Of a stretch of 64,000 bases of DNA, positions 32,072 to 40,564 are shown one piece after another. Source of the stretch: JAYREN01 sp963663375 (GTDB taxonomy: Bacteria; Acidobacteriota; Holophagae; Holophagales; Holophagaceae); contig OY760195.1 in the NCBI GenBank assembly GCA_963663375.1, forward strand, positions 744,001 through 808,000. Reading direction: 5' to 3'. The notes beneath the pieces are model-generated. The model was not told the origin of the DNA, made no database searches, and saw only the letters and a program-made list of their open reading frames with translations. Each line of letters begins with the position of its first letter. Within the stretch, counting starts at the first letter, position 1. The position numbers and the translations under genes are program-made.

Positions 32072-32383
32072 ATGACACTCCAAGGCCAATCCCGCGCCAC
32101 GAATCGGAACCTAGCAGTTCTGGCTGTGGCCCTATTTGGTCCCATTTTATTGATGGTATTATCTGCCTGGACTGCTGCACATTTCCAGTTACTGAATCAC
32201 CCGGCATTCATCCTTGCCATACTTGCCATAGCCACAGGTATTGGTGGATTCCTTTTCTCCAAGTTCCTCAAAAATTGGCCGACTCTTGAAAGTCTGTCTA
32301 TCCTCTACTGGTTTGCTATGCCCATTGCATTGGCCATAACAAGTTTCGTTATTTATGTTTACATTTCTGGCGATGGCCCTTAA
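32072..32383 (+). CDS. Membrane protein, three to four TM
   Basis: 103 residues; TMs about 14-34, 44-63 and 75-98. Polar N-terminus (TLQGQSRATNRN). No family recognised. ATG 9 nt after the AGG of R'. Confidence 0.75.
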   Translation: MTLQGQSRATNRNLAVLAVALFGPILLMVLSAWTAAHFQLLNHPAFILAILAIATGIGGFLFSKFLKNWPTLESLSILYWFAMPIALAITSFVIYVYISGDGP

Positions 32384-32391
32384 CAACGGCG

Positions 32392-32488
32392 GCCTAACCA
32401 ATCGTTCAACCCGGACGCTGCCTCTGCGAGTCAACGTCCGATCCTTCCGCGCCGCCGCGGCAGCGCCGGTTAACTCCATACGTTAGGC
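32392..32488 (+). repeat. attC site
   Basis: 97-nt form, CGCCGCCGCGGCAGC right side. Confidence 0.92.
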
Positions 32489-32498
32489 CGCAACCACG

Positions 32499-32987
32499 AT
32501 GTCCAACGACAAACACAAATCTAGGGTTTCAACAATCCTCGCCATAGCGTCGATTGCTGCACCACTCCTCTCTGTCGGTCTTGTTGTCCTTATTCAGGAA
32601 ATTTCCAATTCCTCATTCTGGAACTATGTTCGCAAAGACGAGGCGCATATTGCGGGACTAATGGCTTGGACCGAGATCATCCAACTCGGTTTTGGACTGG
32701 CTATTGGTTGTCTCCTCGGTGTCCTTCTCGGAATTCTCAGTATCAAGTTCAGGAAACGCATCATCAGTTTTGGCCTAGTGGCACTCGTTTTCAATTCCAT
32801 CCCATTCTTACTTTTGCTTGCTTTGTGGGGCATTCAGCTTTACAAAACCCACAATGACCATCCGCGCCCTAACCAATCGTTCAACTCGGACGCTACCTCT
32901 GCGAGTCACTTTCTCCACCAAACGTTCCGATTCCTCGTCTCCCCTCAATGCGCCGCTTCGGTAGCGCCGGTTAACTCCATACGTTAG
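32499..32987 (+). CDS. Membrane protein reading through attC (copy of 23801)
   Basis: 162 residues; differs from 23801-24289 at only a few positions (Ser/Ala, Ile/Val) and has the same attC-encoded tail, stopping at TAG in GTTAGG. That two copies keep an open frame over the attC shows recent duplication but does not prove selection for the tail. Confidence 0.75.
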   Translation: MSNDKHKSRVSTILAIASIAAPLLSVGLVVLIQEISNSSFWNYVRKDEAHIAGLMAWTEIIQLGFGLAIGCLLGVLLGILSIKFRKRIISFGLVALVFNSIPFLLLLALWGIQLYKTHNDHPRPNQSFNSDATSASHFLHQTFRFLVSPQCAASVAPVNSIR

Positions 32988-32989
32988 GC
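32867..32989 (+). repeat. attC site (translated in frame)
   Basis: R'' CCCTAAC, GCTACC / GGTAGC arms; same sequence as 24169-24291 apart from the last bases. Confidence 0.9.
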
Positions 32990-32996
32990 AACTCTG

Positions 32997-33383
32997 ATGC
33001 GTCTCTACCGAAAACAACTCGCCTGCATGCTTTCGGTCTCTGTCGGTGTCATTGCTTTCTGTCAAACGCCGAAGGAGCAATGGACTCGCTTTCCTGTTGC
33101 CCTACCAAAGAAAGCCCAATACCCACAACTTCTCCGCGTGCTGGATGGAACGGTCTCCATCCGCTTTCGCGCTAGCGTAAAGAATCGTCATTTCGACAAT
33201 ATTCTTTGCATGGATAGCAGCGAAATAGCCAAGGGCTTCGACGAATGGTTCGTGCCAAACATTCTGCAAAAAGCTACGATCAATCAAGCACTTAGTTCCC
33301 CATCCACATACGAAATGCGTGTCTGCAATTGCGCCTGCGGCCCAACCAATCCGCGCGGATATAGTTTTTGGAAATTACGATAA
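32997..33383 (+). CDS. Secreted protein, related to 24297
   Basis: 128 residues. Signal peptide about 1-22 (LACMLSVSVGVIAFC; IAFC may be a lipobox). VSIRFRASVKNRHFDNI and WFVPNILQKATI parallel the 24297 protein. Unlike it, this one has a C-terminal CNCACG cluster. Role unknown. Confidence 0.74.
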   Translation: MRLYRKQLACMLSVSVGVIAFCQTPKEQWTRFPVALPKKAQYPQLLRVLDGTVSIRFRASVKNRHFDNILCMDSSEIAKGFDEWFVPNILQKATINQALSSPSTYEMRVCNCACGPTNPRGYSFWKLR

Positions 33384-33401
33384 TGCAGCCGACCAACGGT
33401 T

Positions 33402-33498
33402 GCCTAACCGCTCGCTCAACCCGGACGCAACCTCTGCGATCTGACTCCATCAACCACCGCGCCGCCAAGGTTGCGCCGGTTAGCTCCAATCGTTAGGC
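33402..33498 (+). repeat. attC site, doubly compensated
   Basis: Arms GCAACC / GGTTGC and L boxes GCTCAAC / GTTAGC: both variable pairs differ from the majority yet stay complementary. Confidence 0.92.
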
Positions 33499-33512
33499 AT
33501 CTCGAGTTCCTC

Positions 33513-34061
33513 ATGCGCAGAAACAGCCAAAGTCATGGAGTAATATCAGCTGCAGCCATTCTTGGCTTTTGTCCCTTCGTTTGCGTAGGCGCTTGGGGCC
33601 AAGGCTCCGCCAAAATTGCTCCTTCCTCCATCCACACCATTCGAATTTGTCCAGCTCCGATGAAGGAAGGTGCAATCGATATTTGGGACCCTCCACCGCT
33701 GATCAAAGTCAACCGCGATGGCACAGTTAATTTTATGGGGGATCCCCTTCCGCTTTCCAAATTTGCCAAAACAGCCACACCATTCGTTCTGCTTCAACCG
33801 GTCGACATGAGAGGTTTCTCCCTATTTGTCGATCCAGAAACCCCACTAAGAGCTGTTTTGAAGGTTGTTGATGCTATTAATACTCTTACGCCAACAATCC
33901 AGCAATATAGTCTTAAACATTTTGGTATCCCTGGTGGTCCGGTAAGGCCTTTCATCTGGTACTACCCTGACACTCACAAACCTGTCTTACCGCTGCCACC
34001 GCCTCCACCACCCATTGAACTGCGTCATCGCCCGCCCAAACCTCCGGCCCCGCCGAGTTAA
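33513..34061 (+). CDS. Secreted ExbD-like protein with proline-rich tail
   Basis: 182 residues. Signal peptide about 1-28 (SAAAILGFCPFVCVGAWG). The middle (about 60-145) resembles the periplasmic domain of ExbD/TolR: IKVNRDGTVNFMGDPLPLS, then SLFVDPETPLRAVLKVVDAI and QYSLKHFGIPGG. ExbD normally has an N-terminal TM anchor and energises TonB; here a cleavable signal is predicted. The C-terminus is very proline-rich (LPLPPPPPP and RPPKPPAPP), like TonB linkers. Might interact with TonB-like partners (inference). Confidence 0.7.
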   Translation: MRRNSQSHGVISAAAILGFCPFVCVGAWGQGSAKIAPSSIHTIRICPAPMKEGAIDIWDPPPLIKVNRDGTVNFMGDPLPLSKFAKTATPFVLLQPVDMRGFSLFVDPETPLRAVLKVVDAINTLTPTIQQYSLKHFGIPGGPVRPFIWYYPDTHKPVLPLPPPPPPIELRHRPPKPPAPPS

Positions 34062-34082
34062 GCGACAACCGAACCATGATCT

Positions 34083-34206
34083 GCCTAACCAATCGTTCAA
34101 CTCGGACGCTACCTCTGCGGGTCACTTTCCCAGCCAAGCCTTCCGATTCCTCGTCTCCCACCACCGCGCCGCTTCGGTAGCGCCCGGTTAACTCCATACG
34201 TTAGGC
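34083..34206 (+). repeat. attC site
   Basis: GCTACC / GGTAGC with extra C (GCGCCCGG), 124 nt. Confidence 0.9.
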
Positions 34207-34212
34207 ATCTCT

Positions 34213-34668
34213 ATGAACGCTGAGCCAACAGTTAACGACATGATGAGCGCATACGCAGAAGATGCAGTCGAGGTCGCTCTGCAAGGCTTTGGTGTGAAAC
34301 TCGACTACTCGGAATCAAGCATTGAATTGGTCGAGCAGATATTAGGTATGTACTATCAAACAATTCCAAAAGGATTTTTCGCTCGGCTGTTCAAATCAAA
34401 GCCGTCCACTGAAGAACTAAGTCAAGTATCAAAGAAGTTTGGCGGATACATTGGCGAAGTTTTTCGTCGCTCACACGGGGGAGAATGGGGGTTTAACCAC
34501 GAGATATCTCCGGGATCGATCATTATTTCTCTCTGCAAAGATGATTTACAGATTTTCCCTCCTACTAAAGTATACAAGCGATTAACCAACGGCCCCGAAG
34601 ACAATGTTTGGTCATATTTTAGAGTAATTCAGCAACAAGCACTTACCACTCCCGCCCAAGATGCCTAA
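34213..34668 (+). CDS. Soluble conserved-looking protein, unknown
   Basis: 151 residues, no signal. N-terminal helix VNDMMSAYAEDAVEVALQ, then LDYSESSIELVEQIL, and a glycine turn GGYIGEVFRRSHGGEWGF that looks like a conserved motif, ending YKRLTNGPEDNVWSYFRV. Proteins with an IGE(V/L)xRxxxGGxW motif are common uncharacterised cassette and immunity-locus products, but I cannot name the family. TAA in R''. Confidence 0.78.
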   Translation: MNAEPTVNDMMSAYAEDAVEVALQGFGVKLDYSESSIELVEQILGMYYQTIPKGFFARLFKSKPSTEELSQVSKKFGGYIGEVFRRSHGGEWGFNHEISPGSIIISLCKDDLQIFPPTKVYKRLTNGPEDNVWSYFRVIQQQALTTPAQDA

Positions 34669-34785
34669 CCCATCGTTCAACCCGGACGCTACCTCTGCGA
34701 GTCACTTTCCCCACCAAACCTTCCGATTTCTCGTCTCCCACCACCGCGCCGCTTCGGTAGCGCCGGTTAACTCCATACGTTAGGC
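34663..34785 (+). repeat. attC site
   Basis: GCTACC / GGTAGC arms, 123 nt. Confidence 0.92.
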
Positions 34786-34791
34786 CGCACC

Positions 34792-35244
34792 ATGTTCCCA
34801 GCAAGGCAACGACAATCGACTCAAGCGTCCACCGCTTGGAGCATTATTTGGTTCATCGTATTTCTGCTCCAGCTCTGTGTTAGGTTCAAATTCACCACAA
34901 ATACATCAATCCGCGTTATTGCCAATTTCGGTCCAATTATTGTATTTTCAATTTTTATTCTCACAAGGCGATCTAAAATTAGACCAAATATCGATTATTT
35001 TAAACATCCAATAAGTTTATTTAAATACTATTTTATCAAAACATCAATAATAGCCATAAGCATACTTTTTGCTATAACATTAGGCTATATTTCACTCAAA
35101 ACAATCAATGTAACTTTACCAAATCTAGAGGATCGGCTGTTTTTTATCGCTCATGGTATTGGTTTTTTGTTGTCGTTCTTTGTTTCGATCTTTTTAGGCG
35201 AACACCTACTTGCTTACATTTTCAACAGGATTGATAGTGATTAG
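34792..35244 (+). CDS. Polytopic membrane protein (copy of 812)
   Basis: 150 residues, apparently identical to 812-1264, with the same leader, the same 41 nt before R' and the same attC. The preceding attC differs, so the unit duplicated was exactly one cassette. AT-rich. Confidence 0.85.
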   Translation: MFPARQRQSTQASTAWSIIWFIVFLLQLCVRFKFTTNTSIRVIANFGPIIVFSIFILTRRSKIRPNIDYFKHPISLFKYYFIKTSIIAISILFAITLGYISLKTINVTLPNLEDRLFFIAHGIGFLLSFFVSIFLGEHLLAYIFNRIDSD

Positions 35245-35265
35245 CTTATCCCATGCCCATTCACT

Positions 35266-35362
35266 GCCTAACCCATCGTTCAACCCGGACGCTGCCTCTG
35301 CGAGTCACCGTCCGATCCTTCCGCGCCGCTACGGCAGCGCCGGTTAACTCCAATCGTTAGGC
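35266..35362 (+). repeat. attC site
   Basis: 97-nt form, same sequence as 1286-1382. Confidence 0.92.
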
Positions 35363-35367
35363 TTCCG

Positions 35368-35769
35368 ATGACTCCAAACACTTCAACCGCTTTTGGCCCA
35401 AGAACTTCGCCGAATCTTCATCCGCCTCCAACGCGGATTACCGCCATATTCACATCGGTCATAATAATTGTCGGAGTTGTTAAACTTGGGAAATTAATAT
35501 ACAAACGATTTCGAAATAAGCCTAATGCCATCCAGATTAGCCTTAACCCTGCATGGTTCTGTTTATTACTCGGGTTTACGTCCGGGCTGATACAGATCTA
35601 CGATCTGCTTGTAGTGGTTCGCCGCCTCGGCATTTCGGATTTCACATTGGTATCCGGGTCTTTGTCCGAGGCCTTGGTTCCAATGATTTGGGGATCTTCA
35701 GCGGCTCTAATTTGGTTTTTTATTTTTTGGACCTTCAAAATAATCAACTCCAATCCAAGGTCAGCCTAA
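35368..35769 (+). CDS. Membrane protein, three TM
   Basis: 133 residues. Proline/threonine-rich N-terminus (TSPNLHPPPTRI), TM about 27-43, TM 63-82 and TM 106-125. Basic loop YKRFRNKPN. Unknown. ATG 5 nt after R'; TAA in the next R''. Confidence 0.74.
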   Translation: MTPNTSTAFGPRTSPNLHPPPTRITAIFTSVIIIVGVVKLGKLIYKRFRNKPNAIQISLNPAWFCLLLGFTSGLIQIYDLLVVVRRLGISDFTLVSGSLSEALVPMIWGSSAALIWFFIFWTFKIINSNPRSA

Positions 35770-35886
35770 CCAATCGTTCAACCCGGACGCTACCTCTGCG
35801 AGTCACTTTCCACACCATGCTTTCCGATTTCTCGTCTCCCCTCAACGCGCCGCTTCGGTAGCGCCGGTTAACTCCATACGTTAGGC
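35764..35886 (+). repeat. attC site
   Basis: GCTACC / GGTAGC, apex CACACCATGC variant. Confidence 0.92.
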
Positions 35887-35891
35887 CTCCC

Positions 35892-36455
35892 ATGAAACTT
35901 GCCTTCATTCTTGCTTTCCTAATCGCCTCACCAAATTACGCACAAGAATCGTCGTGGAAGTATTGTGGCCAAAGTGCAAACCCAGCCAATAATGGCATGC
36001 TGTTTTTTTATGACAGCGCAACTGTTAAAAAAACATCCAATAAACACTATACATTACAAACTTTCACATGTTTTATTGAAGACATTCACAACTATATTAC
36101 AACAAACGCGCACAATAATCCTTACAATTTAAATACATATAAAACAAGGCTTCAGAAAAAAATCATATCAGGCTATATTCCACCTTTTGCCACATTAAAC
36201 AAATACGATAAAAGTCAAATTATCACTATTGTTGGATATGAAGAATATGCTAACTTAAACCACACTCCACCTGGAACGCTATTATGTTTGGATATCGATT
36301 TTTCTACTAATACATGTCGATCAATTGCCATAGAAAAACGATTACGTTCAGTATCCGATTTTCCAGAGTTCAAAAATTCCACACAAGTAGAGCCATTTAA
36401 AGCGAAATCTGTTCTTCCTGTTATATTTAAACTCATAAATCAACAGACAAAATAA
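35892..36455 (+). CDS. AT-rich secreted protein, unknown
   Basis: 187 residues. Signal peptide about 1-18 (LAFILAFLIASPNYA). Mature part is Asn/Thr/Tyr-rich with WKYCGQS, FTCFIED, GTLLCLDIDF and TNTCRS cysteines that could form two disulfides. Low-GC codons contrast with its attC. The WKYCGQS...Y.D..TV pattern is common in small secreted proteins of Gammaproteobacteria but no family is assigned. Confidence 0.8.
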   Translation: MKLAFILAFLIASPNYAQESSWKYCGQSANPANNGMLFFYDSATVKKTSNKHYTLQTFTCFIEDIHNYITTNAHNNPYNLNTYKTRLQKKIISGYIPPFATLNKYDKSQIITIVGYEEYANLNHTPPGTLLCLDIDFSTNTCRSIAIEKRLRSVSDFPEFKNSTQVEPFKAKSVLPVIFKLINQQTK

Positions 36456-36485
36456 TGCAAACAAGAAACCTTGAACCAGTTCACG

Positions 36486-36609
36486 GCCTAACCCTCCGCT
36501 CAACTCGGACGCTGCCTCTGCGAGGCACCGTCCTCGACCGTCGTTCGGATTTCCCGTCACTCTCGCACCGCGCCGCTTCGGCAGCGCCGGTTAGCTTTGA
36601 TCGTTAGGC
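36486..36609 (+). repeat. attC site with altered L boxes
   Basis: GCTCAAC / GTTAGC; GCTGCC / GGCAGC arms. Confidence 0.92.
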
Positions 36610-36634
36610 CATTCTCCAGCAGGGCTTATACACC

Positions 36635-37048
36635 ATGAATCCTCAAGAAGACAAAAACTCACCAATAGACCGAGAATTCAAACTTCTCGAACATGTCTAT
36701 ATCACCTATTCAACCGCTAAGGCCGCCGAGTCAAACAGACACTCTCTTGGTGACCCAAACAGGATCGAAGCAGATCTTCGAGAAGTAGAAAAAGCCCACC
36801 TCAATCTTCTCCAAAGCAAATTAAACGCTATGATCGCAAAAGAAATTTTGCGCGGCATGGACAAGTCTTCAACTTCTAATACACGCTTTAGCAGAATGCT
36901 CTTCGCACTAAACATAGTGATTGCCGCAGCAACTGTGTTTTACACCTGGATCACCTGGCAGTCAGTTAAAACAATGCGTGAAGGCAACGATATCCAAATG
37001 CAAGTTCTCAAAGCGCAAAGCTCAAGCCAAAAGACTAACCCGAAATGA
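36635..37048 (+). CDS. Helical protein with one TM
   Basis: 137 residues. Charged helices (about 10-80: REFKLLEHVYITYSTAK, EVEKAHLNLLQSKLNAM), then one TM about 88-108 (MLFALNIVIAAATVFYTWI) and a Gln/Ser-rich tail. Likely coiled-coil, membrane-attached. Leader 25 nt with CAGGGC. Unknown role. Confidence 0.75.
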   Translation: MNPQEDKNSPIDREFKLLEHVYITYSTAKAAESNRHSLGDPNRIEADLREVEKAHLNLLQSKLNAMIAKEILRGMDKSSTSNTRFSRMLFALNIVIAAATVFYTWITWQSVKTMREGNDIQMQVLKAQSSSQKTNPK

Positions 37049-37060
37049 ACATCTCCCATG

Positions 37061-37183
37061 GCCTAACCAATCGTTCAACTCGGACGCTACCTCTGCGAGT
37101 CACTTTCTCCACCAGGCGTTCCGATTCCTCGTCTCCGCTCAACGCGCCGCTTCGGTAGCGCCGGTTAACTCCATTCGTTAGGC
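37061..37183 (+). repeat. attC site
   Basis: GCTACC / GGTAGC, 123 nt. Confidence 0.92.
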
Positions 37184-37203
37184 CTTACCTTGGAGACAGT
37201 GAT

Positions 37204-37587
37204 ATGAAAGCAGCAATCACGGCAACAATCGCCCTTATGACTATGGTTGCCTGCAGCAATGTAGACACGAATCAAGGCAAAGCCAATAGTGAATTATTTG
37301 ACAGACTTCCCATTACTGATGATACTCATGTAAAACCAACACACATTCCACAACAACCATATTATCCAACATACGCACTAATGAATCAGGCTCAAGGCGA
37401 TATCGAAATGGAGATCATTGTTAATGAAATTGGCGTTCCAATTCTTACAAAAATCATTTCAGGACGTCACGAACTTTACCAAGCAGCCAAGGAATATGCT
37501 TTAAATTTTCGATTTGAACCAATATTCCGCGATGGTAAACCTACAATTTTTAAAATTCATTTCACTTGTCAATTTCGACTGCGATAG
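37204..37587 (+). CDS. TonB C-terminal-like lipoprotein
   Basis: 127 residues. Lipobox MVAC (Cys17). Residues about 55-127: QQPYYPTYALMNQAQG, DIEMEIIVNEIGVPI, TKIISGRHELYQAAKEYAL, NFRFEPIFRDGKP: the order proline segment, two strands, helix, strand of a TonB C-terminal-like fold. GGAGA about 10 nt before the ATG. AT-rich. Related in plan to 1389 and 47472. Confidence 0.76.
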   Translation: MKAAITATIALMTMVACSNVDTNQGKANSELFDRLPITDDTHVKPTHIPQQPYYPTYALMNQAQGDIEMEIIVNEIGVPILTKIISGRHELYQAAKEYALNFRFEPIFRDGKPTIFKIHFTCQFRLR

Positions 37588-37724
37588 CAATCCACAATCA
37601 TTTTGAATATCACATAAACATTCTGCACTCGTCGGACCTTCTTCGTCTACTCCACGACACTTTCAATAACGGTCATCCATGGAAACCAGTCGTGCCGCCA
37701 ACTCCAGCATCAAAGTCCAGCGCG
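37588..37724. other. Non-coding 3' part of a cassette with cassette-A-like end
   Basis: After the TonB-like gene, 137 nt without a gene. The last ~50 nt (CATCCATGGAAACCAG ... AAGTCCAGCGCG) resemble the right end of cassette A, suggesting an old fusion or shared 3' module. Confidence 0.5.
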
Positions 37725-37846
37725 GCCTAACCCATCGTTCAACCCGGACGCTCCCTCTGCGAGTCACTTCCCCGCCAAGCACCCCGATTCCTCGTCTCCC
37801 ACCAACGCGCCGCTTCGGCAGCGCCGGTTAACTCCATACGTTAGGC
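37725..37846 (+). repeat. attC site
   Basis: Left arm GCTCCC with right arm GGCAGC: one mismatch. Confidence 0.88.
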
Positions 37847-37853
37847 GCTACCC

Positions 37854-38390
37854 ATGTCTCTAGCCATTCCTACCGCCGACAGCCTGGCGACCCAATCCGA
37901 GCAAACTCCCGCGTGTCTCAAGGACCGCGTCTTTTCTCTGGGCGTCATCCTGGGCTCATTGGTGCTTGCCGGTTTCATTTTCTACATTTGTGATCCTGAT
38001 TTTAAAATTCCAGAATTCCTCAGAGCTCCGGCACCTCCACCAAAAAGAGCTTTCTTTCCAGCATATAGAAACCCGGATCAGGTCCCCGGTGAGATCATGT
38101 TCTACCTCATAGGAATTGCCTCTCCTATCTTCCTATTCCATTTGTTGACAAACAAGAAATGGGCTTATGTGCTCGGAGGCTCATTGATCATTGCGCCAAT
38201 TTTGGTTCTAATCGTTATGTTGCTTTTTTATGGCAGCATCCTTGGAGCAGTGTATTGTTTGTTTTTTGCTCTGTTTTTCACCTTCATAAGCGTTGGTCTT
38301 TATAGGCTGAGCAGAAGGTTCGCAATTATGCGCACCCATGGAGTGGTCGGGCTTTTAAAATCACCGACAAGCCCATATGAACGCGCCTAA
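37854..38390 (+). CDS. Membrane protein, four TM
   Basis: 178 residues. TM about 26-46, a periplasmic loop rich in proline (RAPAPPPKRAFFPAY), TMs 81-97, 105-125 and 127-150, basic C-terminus. Family not recognised. Starts 7 nt after R'; ends in R''. Confidence 0.78.
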   Translation: MSLAIPTADSLATQSEQTPACLKDRVFSLGVILGSLVLAGFIFYICDPDFKIPEFLRAPAPPPKRAFFPAYRNPDQVPGEIMFYLIGIASPIFLFHLLTNKKWAYVLGGSLIIAPILVLIVMLLFYGSILGAVYCLFFALFFTFISVGLYRLSRRFAIMRTHGVVGLLKSPTSPYERA

Positions 38391-38481
38391 CCCATCGTTC
38401 AACCCGGACGCTGCCTCTGCGAGTCAACGTCCGATCCTTCCGCGCCGCTACGGCAGCGCCGGTTAACTCCATTCGTTAGGC
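38385..38481 (+). repeat. attC site
   Basis: 97-nt GCTGCC form; R' preceded by CCATTC. Confidence 0.92.
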
Positions 38482-38502
38482 CTCTTCACCTCAAGGGGAC
38501 AA

Positions 38503-38787
38503 ATGCCAGTTCATCGCATTCTCATCATTTTATTTACGGTGGTTATCTTGCCACCACTCGTCACTTGGATTTATCGTGATTCCAATAGATTTCCCACCTA
38601 CGGCAAACGTTTTTGCATTGCGTTCGCCATTAGCCTTTGCCTAGCAGGCCTTCAATATCTCGTTTACTCAGCAAAAGGGCCCTGGGCTGAAACAATCAAG
38701 TCAATTACACTCATCCCCATGTTTCTTATTGCAGCTTTTGCCCCAAAGGTTTTTCAAGGCTCCCAAAATGATTCCGGGTCGGCCTAA
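38503..38787 (+). CDS. Three-TM membrane protein (copy of 20123)
   Basis: 94 residues; Val13 instead of Met13, plus two silent changes. Leader CCTCTTCACCTCAAGGGGAC identical to the other copy. AGGGG RBS. TAA in R''. Confidence 0.82.
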   Translation: MPVHRILIILFTVVILPPLVTWIYRDSNRFPTYGKRFCIAFAISLCLAGLQYLVYSAKGPWAETIKSITLIPMFLIAAFAPKVFQGSQNDSGSA

Positions 38788-38878
38788 CCCATCGTTCAAC
38801 CCGGACGCTGCCTCTGCGAGTCATCGTCCGATCCTTCCGCGCCGCTACGGCAGCGCCGGTTAACTCCATGCGTTAGGC
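38782..38878 (+). repeat. attC site
   Basis: 97-nt form; R' preceded by CCATGC. Confidence 0.92.
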
Positions 38879-38897
38879 GTCACATCATTGGGAACTC

Positions 38898-39389
38898 ATG
38901 AGCGATCTTGAACGACAGATACTCCAGCTCTGGGATTTCGGGTGGTGCGATCACGATTCGGTATCTGTCCCTTTGATCACCAACACTGAGGATGTGATCG
39001 GCCACTACATGCGAAGCGAAGCCTTCAGCACCAGCTTCGTCGGACCCAAGCATGACTTCACTCCTGAACTTCATGGCCCCTTTCTGAAAACCGCCCTCTC
39101 CGACTCTGATTTCGAGTTGGTATCTACTGAAGAATTTCATTCCCTCATCGAAGCAATTCGAAAACCTGACGAGTTCTCTTCAGCGGCAACTGATGACCAA
39201 TGGCAGCCTGTTAAGCAACTCGCTGCCGAAGTTGCTGCACGAAATCAATGGTGTTTTGTGCTTCGCCCTAATGAAAACGATTTCGACCGATTCCATGATT
39301 GGGGCTCTGTTCTAGAAGTCTTCAGAGAATTCGTGTTCGCCAACCCTGGTTCAGAAACAATAGAGAGGTTGGTCTTTGGTTATGACTGA
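38898..39389 (+). CDS. Soluble acidic protein, unknown
   Basis: 163 residues, no signal, acidic. Blocks: LERQILQLWDFGWCDHDSV, ISSF-like strand then DFELVSTEEFHSLIEAIRK, and WCFVLRPNENDFDRFHDWG. The fold may be an alpha-beta immunity-type domain but no family is recognised. Followed by a rare attC class. Confidence 0.76.
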   Translation: MSDLERQILQLWDFGWCDHDSVSVPLITNTEDVIGHYMRSEAFSTSFVGPKHDFTPELHGPFLKTALSDSDFELVSTEEFHSLIEAIRKPDEFSSAATDDQWQPVKQLAAEVAARNQWCFVLRPNENDFDRFHDWGSVLEVFREFVFANPGSETIERLVFGYD

Positions 39390-39398
39390 ATCTCTTCT

Positions 39399-39522
39399 GC
39401 CTAACCCTCGGTTCAACTCGGACCCCGCCCGCATTGTCTGCTTTCCTCTTTCTTGTCCCGTCTTCCTCGGCTTCGTTCAGCATTCATCTGCGGGCGTGGC
39501 CGGTTAACCTTCTCCGTTAGGC
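39399..39522 (+). repeat. attC site, divergent stem
   Basis: Stem GCCCGCA / TGCGGGC replaces the usual arms; L boxes GTTCAAC / GTTAAC kept. Confidence 0.88.
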
Positions 39523-39536
39523 TTCCCGAGGCTCTC

Positions 39537-39959
39537 TTGACCGAAAACGAGTTCATCAACGAAATCGATGCCCGCTTTCCCCATTGGGATAAGGTTAATG
39601 CGCATGGACTGATTCGCTTGGGTGCCTCAATATCTCCAAATGCTGCATACATGGTTCTATACGAGCTTTGCACTCCACCAATCAAACCGAAAGTCAGGCC
39701 ATATATCTCCCAGAAATATATCGAATTCTGGTCTGAGCATTTCGACCATCCCCTAAACTCAATCGTGGTGCCCATTGCTCATAGAATTGTCCGCCACAAG
39801 CCTGTCTCTCGACTCAAAGTTCTGAAGGCTCTCAATCTCATCTCAGCACACAACGGCCTATACAACGCTATGAACATCGTTCTATGCGCCGCCGATGACA
39901 CCGATGAATCCATTGAGTCTTTATCTAAGCAAATCGTTTCCAATTGGAAATCAGCCTAA
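39537..39959 (+). CDS. Soluble protein, unknown
   Basis: 140 residues from TTG at 39537, chosen because GAGG lies 6 nt before it and the frame further upstream lies in attC. Opening MTENEFINEIDARFPHWDKV, then LGASISPNAAYMVLYELC, a basic middle (RIVRHKPVSRLKVLKAL) and an acidic end (DDTDESIESLSKQI). Unknown. TAA in R''. Confidence 0.72.
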   Translation: MTENEFINEIDARFPHWDKVNAHGLIRLGASISPNAAYMVLYELCTPPIKPKVRPYISQKYIEFWSEHFDHPLNSIVVPIAHRIVRHKPVSRLKVLKALNLISAHNGLYNAMNIVLCAADDTDESIESLSKQIVSNWKSA

Positions 39960-40077
39960 CCATCAGTTCAACTCGGACCCAACCGGCACGATCCGCTTCC
40001 ATGTCTCACGCTCTCGATTTCTCGTCTTCGTTCATCGTCCGGCCGCCGGTCGGGCCGGTTAACATCTTTCGTTAGGC
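39954..40077 (+). repeat. attC site, divergent stem
   Basis: Stem ACCGGC / GCCGGT with outer GACC / GGGCC bases; another rare class, adjacent to the one at 39399. Confidence 0.86.
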
Positions 40078-40084
40078 GTTCACG

Positions 40085-40453
40085 ATGCCTTTCCCCACAA
40101 CCCAACCATTCGTGTCGATCCTGATCGCATCAACCATTCTCATGGGTTGCAACAAACCTATATCAGTTCCCAAGGGAGCAATCGAAACAGAGGTCCCACA
40201 ATCAGAACTGGGAAAAGTCATTTTTCGGGAAATGATCGATCTGCCTCCCATTGGGCTTGAAGCTGATCGGTACTATCAGGCCTGGAATTCATTCAAATCG
40301 CAAATCAAGCCTAAGGACCATCTGTATACCTGGGCAGTCCCAGGCACCCAGCAAAATGGGGCACTCCTTCGTCGAGGCGGTCGCATTATCGCGGTTTTCA
40401 ATTCCACATACCGCCGTCAACCAGTTCAGCCTCCCATCGCTTGGATTGAGTAG
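40085..40453 (+). CDS. Lipoprotein, related to 46926
   Basis: 122 residues. Lipobox ILMGC (Cys22). C-terminal half: YQAWNSFKSQIKPKDHLYTW, then GALLRRGGRIIAVF. The 46926 protein has FKSLIQPGDVVWFW and CLLRQNKVVAVL at matching spacing, so both belong to one lipoprotein family with an (F-K-S-x-I-x-P-x-D) helix-strand unit. Function unknown. Confidence 0.78.
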   Translation: MPFPTTQPFVSILIASTILMGCNKPISVPKGAIETEVPQSELGKVIFREMIDLPPIGLEADRYYQAWNSFKSQIKPKDHLYTWAVPGTQQNGALLRRGGRIIAVFNSTYRRQPVQPPIAWIE

Positions 40454-40467
40454 TGACATGCTTCCAC

Positions 40468-40564
40468 GCCTAACCCATCGTTCAACCCGGACGCTGCCTC
40501 TGCGAGTCACCGTCCGATCCTTCCGCGCCGCTACGGCAGCGCCGGTTAACTCCATACGTTAGGC
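40468..40564 (+). repeat. attC site
   Basis: 97-nt GCTGCC / GGCAGC form. Confidence 0.92.
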
